A stretch of DNA of 64,000 bases from Spirobacillus cienkowskii (GTDB lineage: Bacteria; Bdellovibrionota_B; Oligoflexia; Silvanigrellales; Silvanigrellaceae): contig NZ_CP146516.1 in assembly GCF_037081835.1 (NCBI RefSeq), positions 186,001-250,000 of the forward strand, written 5' to 3'. Shown here piece by piece: positions 52,544 through 60,783 of this stretch (position 1 is the stretch's first letter; each line of letters begins with the position of its first letter). The position numbers were made by a program, and so were the translations under genes. The notes under the pieces were generated by a model. It made no database searches and had not been told where the DNA came from. It saw only the letters and a list, made by a program, of their open reading frames with translations.

Positions 52544-54025
52544 TTATAGTTTTTTTAATAATATTTTGAGTCTTGAATTTGCTTCTAATAAAGATTCTTT
52601 GTAGTTTTTTGATTCTATAATACTTTGACAAAAAGCCCCATTTTTACCAAGCCATTTTCCGCCAATACACATATTATAAATTGCACCAGTTGTGTCTCCC
52701 ATGACCAAGCATCGTGTCACGTTTTCTCCTGGCCACATTGAAGGATGATTTAAATCCCATATAATTAAATTTGCTAAGTAATTGGGCTTTATTAATCCTG
52801 CCTTAAAAGATTTATGAAAACTACCTGGTCCATCTAATATTTTATTTAATAAAAAAGTGTTATTTGAAAATTTTATTTGCAGTTTTTTAACTAGATTTTT
52901 TTTAGCCTGAATTTCTGATTTTGTTTTATTGTTATATTTTTTTATTATATAATGTTCTTTTTCAAAGGTATTTAAAAAACTAGGAAATCCCGCAATTAAC
53001 TTAAGTTCTTTTTGTAAGTTCATTGAGTCATTGCTTGCAACACAGTCCGTTGCAATAAACCATTTTAAATTATTTAACTCCCACTCAATAATATTTGAAG
53101 GAAACTGAAATATCATTTGTGAAAATGGGCAAAAAACTAGAGCGCAATGTTTATCTGATAAAAGATGATGATCATTTGGATTTATAAATATACCGTGAAC
53201 CAGCATTGCAGAAGCCGAATTTTTTGTAATTCCCAAAGAATGAAGAAATTGAACAGGTGTTTTTTTGTATTTATTAAATACTCTTGTTACTTCATCAAAG
53301 GATTGAGCTAAATGGCAATGAATTGGAATATTTAATTTATCTGAAATTTGTTTTATTTCTTTCCATAGTTTTTCGCTTACAGTGTCTGTTGCATGAGGTC
53401 CTAATGCCGCAAAAACACAATTTTTTTGCAAAACTGCGTCTGCATGGATGTCATAAGTTTCTTGTAACATTTGTGTTTGGATGTGTGTCCCTGGACCACT
53501 TACATCTTGTAATGTTGGAGCAATAACTGCAGTGAGACCTGTATCTACGCATGCGTTTGCAACTTCTTTTCCATAATAATAATGATCCCAAATAAGACCG
53601 TTGCCATTGAGAATATTTTCGTATGCACCAAGTCTTGCAAAAGCTCTGACATCTGATTCTGTTAGCTGCGATTCTGCTTTAAAGAATGTATCTTCAATGA
53701 GGTTTTGCGATTTAATTTGATTGTATAGAAGCGCTCTAAAAAAACTCATAGCAATATGTGTATGACAGTTAATAAATGCAGGAGTAATTAAACGATCGCC
53801 AAAATCATGGGCAGGAATTTTTTTTGATTCCATTTCTTTTTTAACTGATTCTTGGTAAGATTCTAAAGATAGTTTTTCAACTTTGATAATTTTATTTCCT
53901 GAGATTTCTATATATCCAGGATATACTTTGTATTGATTGCCTTCTTTTAGGAGAATTTTTTTGGAAAAAATAACCTCGTTACAATTCAAATTAATTCTCC
54001 CCCATGTTTTTTTAACTAAAGACAT
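52544..54025 (-). CDS. ATZ/TRZ-type metal-dependent amidohydrolase
   Basis: 493 residues of the amidohydrolase superfamily that includes S-adenosylhomocysteine/5'-methylthioadenosine deaminases and chlorohydrolases. Motifs: PAFINCHTHIAMSF (HxH), HCHLAQSFDEV, MLVHGIF and FIATDCVASNDS (catalytic Asp). C-terminal beta-sandwich with ANLIIWDLNHPSMWP. The usual substrate is a purine-type amine; the exact one is not decided. The ATG at 54025 is back-to-back with the ATG of the divergent gene (CATATG) and has no clear ribosome site, so the true start may be downstream. Confidence 0.85.
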   Translation of the reverse strand: MSLVKKTWGRINLNCNEVIFSKKILLKEGNQYKVYPGYIEISGNKIIKVEKLSLESYQESVKKEMESKKIPAHDFGDRLITPAFINCHTHIAMSFFRALLYNQIKSQNLIEDTFFKAESQLTESDVRAFARLGAYENILNGNGLIWDHYYYGKEVANACVDTGLTAVIAPTLQDVSGPGTHIQTQMLQETYDIHADAVLQKNCVFAALGPHATDTVSEKLWKEIKQISDKLNIPIHCHLAQSFDEVTRVFNKYKKTPVQFLHSLGITKNSASAMLVHGIFINPNDHHLLSDKHCALVFCPFSQMIFQFPSNIIEWELNNLKWFIATDCVASNDSMNLQKELKLIAGFPSFLNTFEKEHYIIKKYNNKTKSEIQAKKNLVKKLQIKFSNNTFLLNKILDGPGSFHKSFKAGLIKPNYLANLIIWDLNHPSMWPGENVTRCLVMGDTTGAIYNMCIGGKWLGKNGAFCQSIIESKNYKESLLEANSRLKILLKKL

Positions 54026-55594
54026 ATGGTTACAAGATATATTATGAGGAAATTTTACTATTATGCAATAACTTTTTTAATATTTTTATTTCACTTTAAG
54101 TCTTATTCTTTAGAAGAAGGTTATTTATGGATTCCTTTGTCTTGGACATTTACACTTGATAAAAATGAATCAGAGTTAAAACAAATTAATATTAAATCAG
54201 TTAAACTATATTTTCAAGATATTAATTCTAAAAAAGATATTTATTCTTACCTAGATCTTCCGGAAAAAAATAAAAAATTGTTAGCTTTAAATAGTAAATC
54301 AATTAGAACATCTTTTTTTTCAAAAAAATTAATAAAATTTCCTGCAGGAAATTATTATTTTTATGGGTGTATAATTGAAATTGTAAAAAATAATAGTCCA
54401 ACTGAATTATTTATAGAGTTCCCAAAATTTTTTGAACAAGGAAATAATGTTTTTTTTCAAGTTAGCGATAAAAAAATTTCACCATTTCCCGCCATATCTA
54501 CTGAAACTATTTTAGGATTTAAAAAAGAAAAATTTTACCAACATACAACACTGGATTTAATTGATGATGAATACATTCCGGTAAATGAGGTTTTTGTATA
54601 TATTAGCTCTTTAAAAAACTCAATAAAAAATAAGCCTCAAGGTTTTGTTATTGCTAATAATAAATTCCCTCCTTTACAAGTTTTGGGAGACTCTTTAAAA
54701 TCTGTTAACTCAAACAGGCTTGGTTTAATTATTGATATAACATGTAATATTCAGGGAACAATGAAATTTGTTTGGACAAGTCAAGAAAATAATTTGCAGT
54801 ATGTTTTTTATAACAATTTAAATAATAAAAATCAAAACTGTAAATCACATAATTTTATACCAATAAATTTTCATCTTCCAGATGGTAAATGGTTTTTACA
54901 TTCTATGACTTTAAACAAGCAAAATAAAGTGAAAAGAATATTCGAAACTTACTTATTAAATAGCAAAGATAAATTTGCAAAAAAATATTTTAAAATTTTA
55001 GATGGATTTTATTTTTCCTTAAATATTAAAGAGCGTTCTTTGCTCAAGGTTATTGAAATTTCTCTTTACGGTAACAAAAGCAAAAATGGAATTTTTTACT
55101 TGGGGAGTACCGAGGTTAAGAAAAATGAAAATGACGAACTATTTTTTTATTTTAAAAGAAATTATGAAATTTATAACATTAAAAAAATATTTTCTGTAAA
55201 GCAAATTTATAATGCATATACCTTAGAGTTAATGAAAAAAGATAGAATTATAGGTGATATTCAGTTTAAAACCGTAACAATGGATAAAAAATATAATCCT
55301 AAATCATCTATTTATTTAGATCAAATAAGAGAATTTGTAAAAAGTGATTTGAGCATATGTATATCAGATCAAGAAGTATTTGATCCGCTTTTTCTATTGA
55401 ATGGCTATGTCATAATTAAAAATAATAAAAATTTTAAAAATATTTTAGTTAATAAAAATGATTTTAATTTTGATTTAAAAGGAATGTCGCAAAATAAAAT
55501 TATTGATTGTATGATAGAAACATTTTCAAAATTTTCTTTTAAACAAAATGTAACCGTTCCTTTTAAGTTTAAAATTATTTTTGAAAGTTATTAA
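54026..55594 (+). CDS. Unknown secreted protein
   Basis: 522 residues, signal peptide (hydrophobic YYYAITFLIFLFHF, cleavage near KSYS-LE). The mature part is rich in Lys, Asn and aromatic residues, with many beta-strand-like stretches and few Cys (positions about 115, 240, 276, 447). No family is recognised. Ends 3 bp from the convergent 177-residue gene. The start is uncertain: ATG 54026 shares CATATG with the divergent amidohydrolase gene; ATG 54044 is the other choice. Probably periplasmic or surface-located. Confidence 0.65.
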   Translation: MVTRYIMRKFYYYAITFLIFLFHFKSYSLEEGYLWIPLSWTFTLDKNESELKQINIKSVKLYFQDINSKKDIYSYLDLPEKNKKLLALNSKSIRTSFFSKKLIKFPAGNYYFYGCIIEIVKNNSPTELFIEFPKFFEQGNNVFFQVSDKKISPFPAISTETILGFKKEKFYQHTTLDLIDDEYIPVNEVFVYISSLKNSIKNKPQGFVIANNKFPPLQVLGDSLKSVNSNRLGLIIDITCNIQGTMKFVWTSQENNLQYVFYNNLNNKNQNCKSHNFIPINFHLPDGKWFLHSMTLNKQNKVKRIFETYLLNSKDKFAKKYFKILDGFYFSLNIKERSLLKVIEISLYGNKSKNGIFYLGSTEVKKNENDELFFYFKRNYEIYNIKKIFSVKQIYNAYTLELMKKDRIIGDIQFKTVTMDKKYNPKSSIYLDQIREFVKSDLSICISDQEVFDPLFLLNGYVIIKNNKNFKNILVNKNDFNFDLKGMSQNKIIDCMIETFSKFSFKQNVTVPFKFKIIFESY

Positions 55595-55597
55595 AAA

Positions 55598-56131
55598 TTA
55601 ATCGAACCATTTTTTAACATTTTTTCCTAGATTATAAACAAAATCAATATTTGCTGTTGTGCTCACAGCACGAACTGCTGCACGAGCTACAAGTATACTA
55701 GTAGGGACTGCAACAGGAATAAGGACGCAAGGGCCACATCTTTTGCTTCTATTATTAGCAAATGCATCATTTTCATAGGCATAGTTTGCGTAAGCCAAGT
55801 TTTCGGGTTCAAAAAATTTACAGGTCTCATTAGAGAGACAAACTACTGCTCCGGTTGAAGTATTATTTTCTGAAAAATCAAAGGTTTCAATATTAATTTT
55901 TGTAGTATTGTGTAATTGATTTTTTTCTTCAGATAATTTTATATTGTATTTTGTCATTCCATTTTCGATTATGTTAAAAGAACATCCTCCTACTCCGCAA
56001 GTTAAATCATTTAAATTTTGACTTTCTTGTAACTCAACGTTTTTTATAAGTTCATTTCCAAATTCTTCTATTGTTATTCCAAATATTGAACTTGAAAAAG
56101 AAAGAGCTGTGGCAGCAACTAAGATTTTCAT
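55598..56131 (-). CDS. Unknown exported protein with C-terminal hydrophobic helix
   Basis: 177 residues, signal peptide (MKILVAATALSFSSSIFG). The mature part has CGVGGCSF, CLSNETC and CGPC cysteine pairs, suggesting disulfides, and a C-terminal hydrophobic stretch LIPVAVPTSILVARAAVRAV that could be a membrane helix. Polar linker DLTCGVGG. No family recognised. ATG 56131 with poor ribosome site. Confidence 0.6.
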   Translation of the reverse strand: MKILVAATALSFSSSIFGITIEEFGNELIKNVELQESQNLNDLTCGVGGCSFNIIENGMTKYNIKLSEEKNQLHNTTKINIETFDFSENNTSTGAVVCLSNETCKFFEPENLAYANYAYENDAFANNRSKRCGPCVLIPVAVPTSILVARAAVRAVSTTANIDFVYNLGKNVKKWFD

Positions 56132-56420
56132 AAAATTATCCTAATTTATTTATGGTTAATTTAACAATATGTAATAAATTAAAATGTAATAATTTTTAAT
56201 TTATTACGAAAGTAACATAATGTTGATTTTTATTAATCGCAATTTTTATAGATTACCATTTTAATAAATGATATAAATTTTTTAAGTATTAAAATTACAA
56301 TAAATTTTAATATTGAGTTGCTATTTGAAATTCATAATTTAAATTGCTACTGTTTTTTATACAAAATTTGTGTATATTAAGTAATGTATGCAAATAATTT
56401 TAATTTATAGAAGAAATTTG

Positions 56421-56672
56421 ATGAATAATAATTATATTTTATGTTTTGTGTTTTTATTTTTGGTAGGTAATTTAAATTATTTATTGTATTTAGTCTTTCC
56501 AACAAGATATTTTTTATTTTATGATTTTGAGACAAACTTTATTTTGGGATTTTTAATTCCTATTATGTTTTTATTATATTGTTTCTTAAAAATAGAATTT
56601 ATCAAAGAACATTGCTTTGAAATTTTTGTTATATTTTTTGAGGCGATTAAAAAAATAATAAAATGTTATTAG
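56421..56672 (+). CDS. Small hypothetical membrane protein
   Basis: About 83 residues with three hydrophobic segments (about 6-24, 38-56, 65-75), strongly Phe/Ile-rich. Start ATG 56421 behind AGAAGAA; the frame is open to 56388. Located between a secreted protein gene and the pnp region, with no obvious partner. Confidence 0.5.
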   Translation: MNNNYILCFVFLFLVGNLNYLLYLVFPTRYFLFYDFETNFILGFLIPIMFLLYCFLKIEFIKEHCFEIFVIFFEAIKKIIKCY

Positions 56673-56689
56673 TTGGTAGCGCTTAATAA

Positions 56690-56995
56690 TTAATAAGGAA
56701 TTGGTTTATCTGGCAACGGATGAAAATGGATTGTTTTTCTATCACCCCAGTAAAAATCGGCACCTAGCGCAAGTTTTTGAAACACTTCTATCGCTTCTTT
56801 TTTGGATTCAAAGTCAACATATGCTTCGCGGTATTCACCAACTCTTAAATTGGTATATTTAATAATAACTCTATATTTTCCATTATGTAAAATCATAATA
56901 TCGACCCAATTTGCACTAAATCCTTTTGCATAAGCATTTGTGCAACAAAGAGAAAGTAACGTAATAAAGAATTTTAGAAAATTTTTTTTTAGCAT
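56690..56995 (-). CDS. Small secreted hypothetical protein
   Basis: 101 residues, signal peptide (FLKFFITLLSLCCTNAYA, cleavage before KGFS). The mature domain of about 77 residues has alternating beta-strand character (YRVIIKYTNLRVGEYREAYVDF) and a His-Pro-rich tail (TIHFHPLPDKP). No family recognised. Its ribosome site GGGAG is inside the 3' arm of the pnp terminator. Confidence 0.65.
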   Translation of the reverse strand: MLKKNFLKFFITLLSLCCTNAYAKGFSANWVDIMILHNGKYRVIIKYTNLRVGEYREAYVDFESKKEAIEVFQKLALGADFYWGDRKTIHFHPLPDKPIPY

Positions 56996-57028
56996 AAAAA
57001 AACTCCCAATATTTATATCGGGAGTTTT
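56996..57028 (-). terminator. Rho-independent terminator of pnp
   Basis: On the minus strand AAAACTCCCGATAT pairs with ATATTGGGAGTTTT (one G-U) and ends in a T tract. It lies 45 bp after the pnp stop and directly before the ATG of the 101-residue protein. Confidence 0.85.
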
Positions 57029-57072
57029 GTGATAAAACTATAACAGTATAACATATTAATTATACAGAATTT

Positions 57073-59196
57073 TTATAACACCCAAGGACGAGTGCCTTCG
57101 TTTGAAGGGGTTTTGCCAATAGCGTCTTTACGGCTTAGTTTGATGCGCCCAGTTCTATCGAGCTCAATCACTTTTACCATCACTTCATCACCTTCTTTAA
57201 CAACTTCTTCAGTTTTTTGAATACGTGTTGCAGCAAGTTGCGAAATGTGAACAAGTCCTTCTACGCCTGGTTTAATTTCTACAAACGCGCCAAAATCCGC
57301 TGTTTTCTTAACAATACCAAGATAAATTTCTCCAATTTCTGGATCGGTGGTTAAGTAATTAACCATTCTTTTTGCCTTGGCTGCAGAATTGCCATCTGTT
57401 GACGCAATACTAACAATGCCTTCATCATTGACTTCTAATTTACAACCTGTGTCAGCGACTATTTTTTTAATGTTTTTACCGCCAGGGCCAATAAGATCAC
57501 GCACTCTTTCTGGCTTAATTTTAATTTGTTCAATGCGAGGTGCGAGTTGGCTTAGGTTATTTGGTTTAGAAATAGCATGTAGCATATTGTCAAGAATAAG
57601 GTTACGACCCTCTTTGGCTTGAGCAAGAGCTTTTTCAAGTATTTCCATAGAAATACCAGAAATTTTGATATCCATTTGCATTGCGGTAATTCCATTTTTA
57701 CCACCAGCAACTTTAAAGTCCATATCTCCTAGGTGATCTTCGTCGCCTAAAATATCAGAAAGAACAGCATATTCTTTGCCTTCAAGGATAAGTCCCATTG
57801 CAATTCCGGCAATAGGTTCTTTTAGTGGCACACCAGCGTCGAGCATTGCGAGCGTCCCAGAGCATACAGATGCCATGGAGCTTGATCCGTTACTTTCTGT
57901 AATTTCGGAGACCATTCTAATTGAGTATGGAAAACGATTTTTAGGCGGTAAAGTGGCTTTCAATGCGCGTTCAGCAAGATTGCCGTGGCCAACTTCTCTG
58001 CGGGCTGGGCTGCCTAAACGTTTGACTTCTCCTACAGAATAACCTGGCATGTTGTAATGTAACATAAAGGTTTTTTCTTCTAGGACATTCACAATAGATT
58101 CGCTTCTTTGCGCGTCTTCGTTGGTTCCTAATGTCACAACGCCAAGCGATTGTGTTTCGCCACGAGTAAATAGAGCAGAACCGTGAGTTCTTTTTAAAAC
58201 ACTAACTTGGCAATTGATGTTGCGAATATCTGTTGTTGAGCGTCCATCAACTCTTTTGTTATCTTTAATAATACTATTGCGCAGGGTTTTGTATTCTTGC
58301 ATTTCAAACAAGTAGCTAAACGCTTTTGCTGCTGCAGCATCATTTTCTGGAACAAGATCTGCTTTTGCTTCTTGCTTAATGGTATCAATTGCTTTTTTTC
58401 GTTCGGCTTTGGCGCTGATGTTGTAAGCGTCCCGTAATGATTTCGCGTACTTTTTAGTTAACGTATTTTTAATTTCTGCGTTTTCTGGTAATTCTTTAAT
58501 TTGGCGTTTTTCTTTGCCACAAATAGAACGAATTTCTTCTTGAAGGGCGCAAAGTTTTTTAATTTCTTTATGGCCTGTTTCGATAGCTTCAAGAATTTGC
58601 GCTTCTGTTAAAAAGTTTGCAGCAGCTTCAACCATAAGAATGGCATCTTTGGTGCCTGCAACGACCAAATCGAGTTGGCTTGAAGCAAGCTCTGCTTCTG
58701 AAGGATTAATAATAAATTTATCGTCTTTGTAGCCCACTCTGACGCCTGCAACAGGGCCTGCAAAAGGAATATCAGAGAGATGCAATGCGCAACTTGCTCC
58801 AAGGATGGCAAGTGGGGCTGGAGAAATTTTGGGATCAAAAGAAACAACTGTTGCAATAACTTGAGTTTCTACCAAATATGTCTCTGGAAAGAGAGGACGG
58901 ATAGGTCTATCAATAAGTCGGCTTATCAAAATTTCGCGATCAGACGGTCTGGTTTCTCTTTTTATATAACCACCTGGAATACGGCCGGCTGAATAAAATT
59001 TTTCTATGTAGTCAACAGATAAAGGAAAAAAAGAAGCAGATTCTAAAGCTTCTTTTGCAGACGTGGCAGCGACAAGTATTTGTGTTCCGCCACAAGTCAC
59101 CAAAACCGAGCCTCCGGCTTGGCGAGCGATGCGTCCTGTTTCTATGGTAATTTGTTCATCGCCAATCCGAATAGATTTTTCTATAGTATTAAACAT
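57073..59196 (-). CDS. pnp: Polyribonucleotide nucleotidyltransferase (PNPase)
   Basis: Phosphorolytic 3'-5' exoribonuclease of the RNA degradosome. 707 residues: two RNase PH-like domains (FFPLSVDYIEKFYSAGRIPGGYIKRE in part; second with DEDHLGDMDFKVAGG, catalytic Asp residues), KH domain (IRDLIGPGGKNIKKI with GxxG) and C-terminal S1 domain (FGAFVEIKPGVEGLVHISQ). ATG at 59196; AAGGT is 7 nt upstream. Unlike many proteobacteria, rpsO is not next to it; the leader contains a hairpin and a GC-rich block. Confidence 0.97.
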   Translation of the reverse strand: MFNTIEKSIRIGDEQITIETGRIARQAGGSVLVTCGGTQILVAATSAKEALESASFFPLSVDYIEKFYSAGRIPGGYIKRETRPSDREILISRLIDRPIRPLFPETYLVETQVIATVVSFDPKISPAPLAILGASCALHLSDIPFAGPVAGVRVGYKDDKFIINPSEAELASSQLDLVVAGTKDAILMVEAAANFLTEAQILEAIETGHKEIKKLCALQEEIRSICGKEKRQIKELPENAEIKNTLTKKYAKSLRDAYNISAKAERKKAIDTIKQEAKADLVPENDAAAAKAFSYLFEMQEYKTLRNSIIKDNKRVDGRSTTDIRNINCQVSVLKRTHGSALFTRGETQSLGVVTLGTNEDAQRSESIVNVLEEKTFMLHYNMPGYSVGEVKRLGSPARREVGHGNLAERALKATLPPKNRFPYSIRMVSEITESNGSSSMASVCSGTLAMLDAGVPLKEPIAGIAMGLILEGKEYAVLSDILGDEDHLGDMDFKVAGGKNGITAMQMDIKISGISMEILEKALAQAKEGRNLILDNMLHAISKPNNLSQLAPRIEQIKIKPERVRDLIGPGGKNIKKIVADTGCKLEVNDEGIVSIASTDGNSAAKAKRMVNYLTTDPEIGEIYLGIVKKTADFGAFVEIKPGVEGLVHISQLAATRIQKTEEVVKEGDEVMVKVIELDRTGRIKLSRKDAIGKTPSNEGTRPWVL

Positions 59197-59217
59197 GAAA
59201 TAACCTTAAAAAAACTA

Positions 59218-59255
59218 AATAATCCTATCAAAAATCGGGAGTTTGTAGGATTATT
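59218..59255 (-). promoter_or_regulatory. 10-bp hairpin in the pnp leader
   Basis: AATAATCCTA (59218-59227) and TAGGATTATT (59246-59255) pair perfectly around 18 nt, about 20 nt upstream of the pnp ATG. In E. coli pnp is autoregulated through a 5' hairpin cut by RNase III; this may be analogous. Confidence 0.55.
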
Positions 59256-59261
59256 TTATTA

Positions 59262-59340
59262 CTATTTATCCTCACGGCCAATCCGAGAGTCCCAGCGCAC
59301 CATGCGCCAGCTTGAGTGTGTCCCGTTCGTCAGGTGAGTA
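59262..59340 (-). ncRNA. GC-rich structured leader element upstream of pnp
   Basis: About 70 bp of roughly 60% GC in otherwise AT-rich DNA. It has terminal arms CTCAC/GTGAG (59271-59275, 59334-59338) and an inner hairpin GCGCA/TGCGC (59295-59299, 59303-59307). On the pnp strand it also encodes a short ORF (MVRWDSRIGREDK, ATG 59303 to TAG 59262). Either an RNA element or a leader peptide; no known family recognised. Confidence 0.35.
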
Positions 59341-59474
59341 TGCTAACAGATATTGCAAATAATAAAAAGCACTACTTTAAATTAGGTTGAATCTCGATGT
59401 AATTGATGTTTTAAACATTGCCGATGACTTGTGATTTGTGCTTGTGTTCATAAATTTTTTTGGAGCTATTATTT

Positions 59475-60128
59475 ATGACTTTTTATAAAGTTTTACATTA
59501 TCCTCATGTCCTTTTGCGTAAAAAAGGAACCCCAGTTGAAAAATTTACCGACTCACTCCGAGAATTTTTAAAAAATTTTATTGCAACAATGTATGAGTTT
59601 GATGGAGGCGGACTTGCTGCACCACAAGTTGGTGTTGCGAAAAGAATTTTTGTAGTTGATTTTAAGACTGCATTTGAAAGCGAAAGCTTTGAGTATAAAG
59701 AAGGTTGTTTTAAAGTTTTTAATAGTGAAAATAAAGAAATTCCAGCTCAGTTTCCAATGGTTTTTATTAACCCTGTTTTGGTAGAAATGTCAGAACCTGT
59801 AAAAGTTGGCTGGGAGGGATGTTTATCGTTTCCAAATGTTGAGGCTCATAATATTGATAGATTTTTAAATGTAGAGATTCATGCCCAAAACGAATTTGGT
59901 GAAAAATTTTCTGTTAAATCTTCACACCTTTACGCTAGCGTCTGTTTTCAGCACGAATATGATCATCTAGATGGAATCATGCTTGTTGATAGATGGAATA
60001 AAAACAGCTTTTCTGAATCTGATGTGATTGCAGACATTAAAGACTTTATTAACGATCCTAGTGAAAGAAAAAGAATGAAAAAAATTAAAGTAACAGAGGC
60101 GAGTCGTATTAAATTTGATTTTCTTTAA
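59475..60128 (+). CDS. def: Peptide deformylase
   Basis: Removes the formyl group from nascent N-formyl-Met chains using Fe/Zn. About 217 residues from ATG 59475 (GGAG 9 nt upstream); an in-frame TTG at 59460 is the alternative. The three motifs are present: GGGLAAPQVGV (GxGLAAPQ), WEGCLSFPN (EGCLS, Cys ligand) and QHEYDHLDG (HExDH). It is longer than typical Def because of an insert of about 30 residues after FVVDF. Overlaps the cytochrome gene by 4 bp (convergent). Confidence 0.95.
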   Translation: MTFYKVLHYPHVLLRKKGTPVEKFTDSLREFLKNFIATMYEFDGGGLAAPQVGVAKRIFVVDFKTAFESESFEYKEGCFKVFNSENKEIPAQFPMVFINPVLVEMSEPVKVGWEGCLSFPNVEAHNIDRFLNVEIHAQNEFGEKFSVKSSHLYASVCFQHEYDHLDGIMLVDRWNKNSFSESDVIADIKDFINDPSERKRMKKIKVTEASRIKFDFL

Positions 60129-60625
60129 TACATGTTCTGATATTTTTTTAAATGTAGCAGATATTCTACAATATTTTCTTTTGCGAGTTGTGGTATATAG
60201 TTGAATTTTGGCATTTCTGAATTTGGTATTCCTTCATTTATTGTTTTAAATAAAAGATCTTTTTCAAATCCGTTAATATATTTTGCACTTGGCGAAAGAA
60301 AATTTGGTATTCTTTTTCTTAAATTAACAGATAATGGTCCGTTTCCTTTGCCTGTGGGGCCATGACATGAAGCGCAATACTCTATAAAGTAACCGCGTCC
60401 TGATTGTTCGCTCTCTGAGTAATTAAATTTAGCTAGCTCTTTTGGGCTTAGAGCCCAAGGTGCAGGTTGGTTATTAAATAATGATCCAACTGGGTTTTTA
60501 TCAAAAAAAGCAGGAATAATCATAACGCCAACCACTATCAAGATAAAAAGTAATCCTATTAAAATGCCAATAATTTTCATGGGCAGCGGTTTGCTATTTT
60601 TACTATTACGGGTGTTCTTTGGCAT
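60125..60625 (-). CDS. Membrane-anchored cytochrome c-family protein
   Basis: 166 residues: an N-terminal transmembrane anchor (about 17-42, IGILIGLLFILIVVGVMIIPAFF) and one class I cytochrome c domain with CASCHGPTGKGNGPL (haem-binding CxxCH) and the axial Met in NSEMPKFNY. Faces the periplasm and carries electrons; partner unknown. Lys/Asn-rich N-terminus precedes the anchor. ATG 60625 with a GAGAG ribosome site. Confidence 0.9.
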   Translation of the reverse strand: MPKNTRNSKNSKPLPMKIIGILIGLLFILIVVGVMIIPAFFDKNPVGSLFNNQPAPWALSPKELAKFNYSESEQSGRGYFIEYCASCHGPTGKGNGPLSVNLRKRIPNFLSPSAKYINGFEKDLLFKTINEGIPNSEMPKFNYIPQLAKENIVEYLLHLKKYQNMY

Positions 60626-60783
60626 AGTTCTCTCGTAGTGAAGTATTTACATATTTTGCACTAAGCCTTTTCTTTTAACCACAAAAAACTGCAAAATCAA
60701 ATTTGTCATGTTATGGTTTGGTTCTGGCGGTATTTTAACCGTAATTTTATAAATTTATGAGTAGATTTGCTTTGGAGAAATTA

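Noticed and set aside
59080-59337. 85-codon plus-strand ORF over the pnp start
   Set aside because: It lies antisense to the pnp N-terminus and leader and matches nothing.
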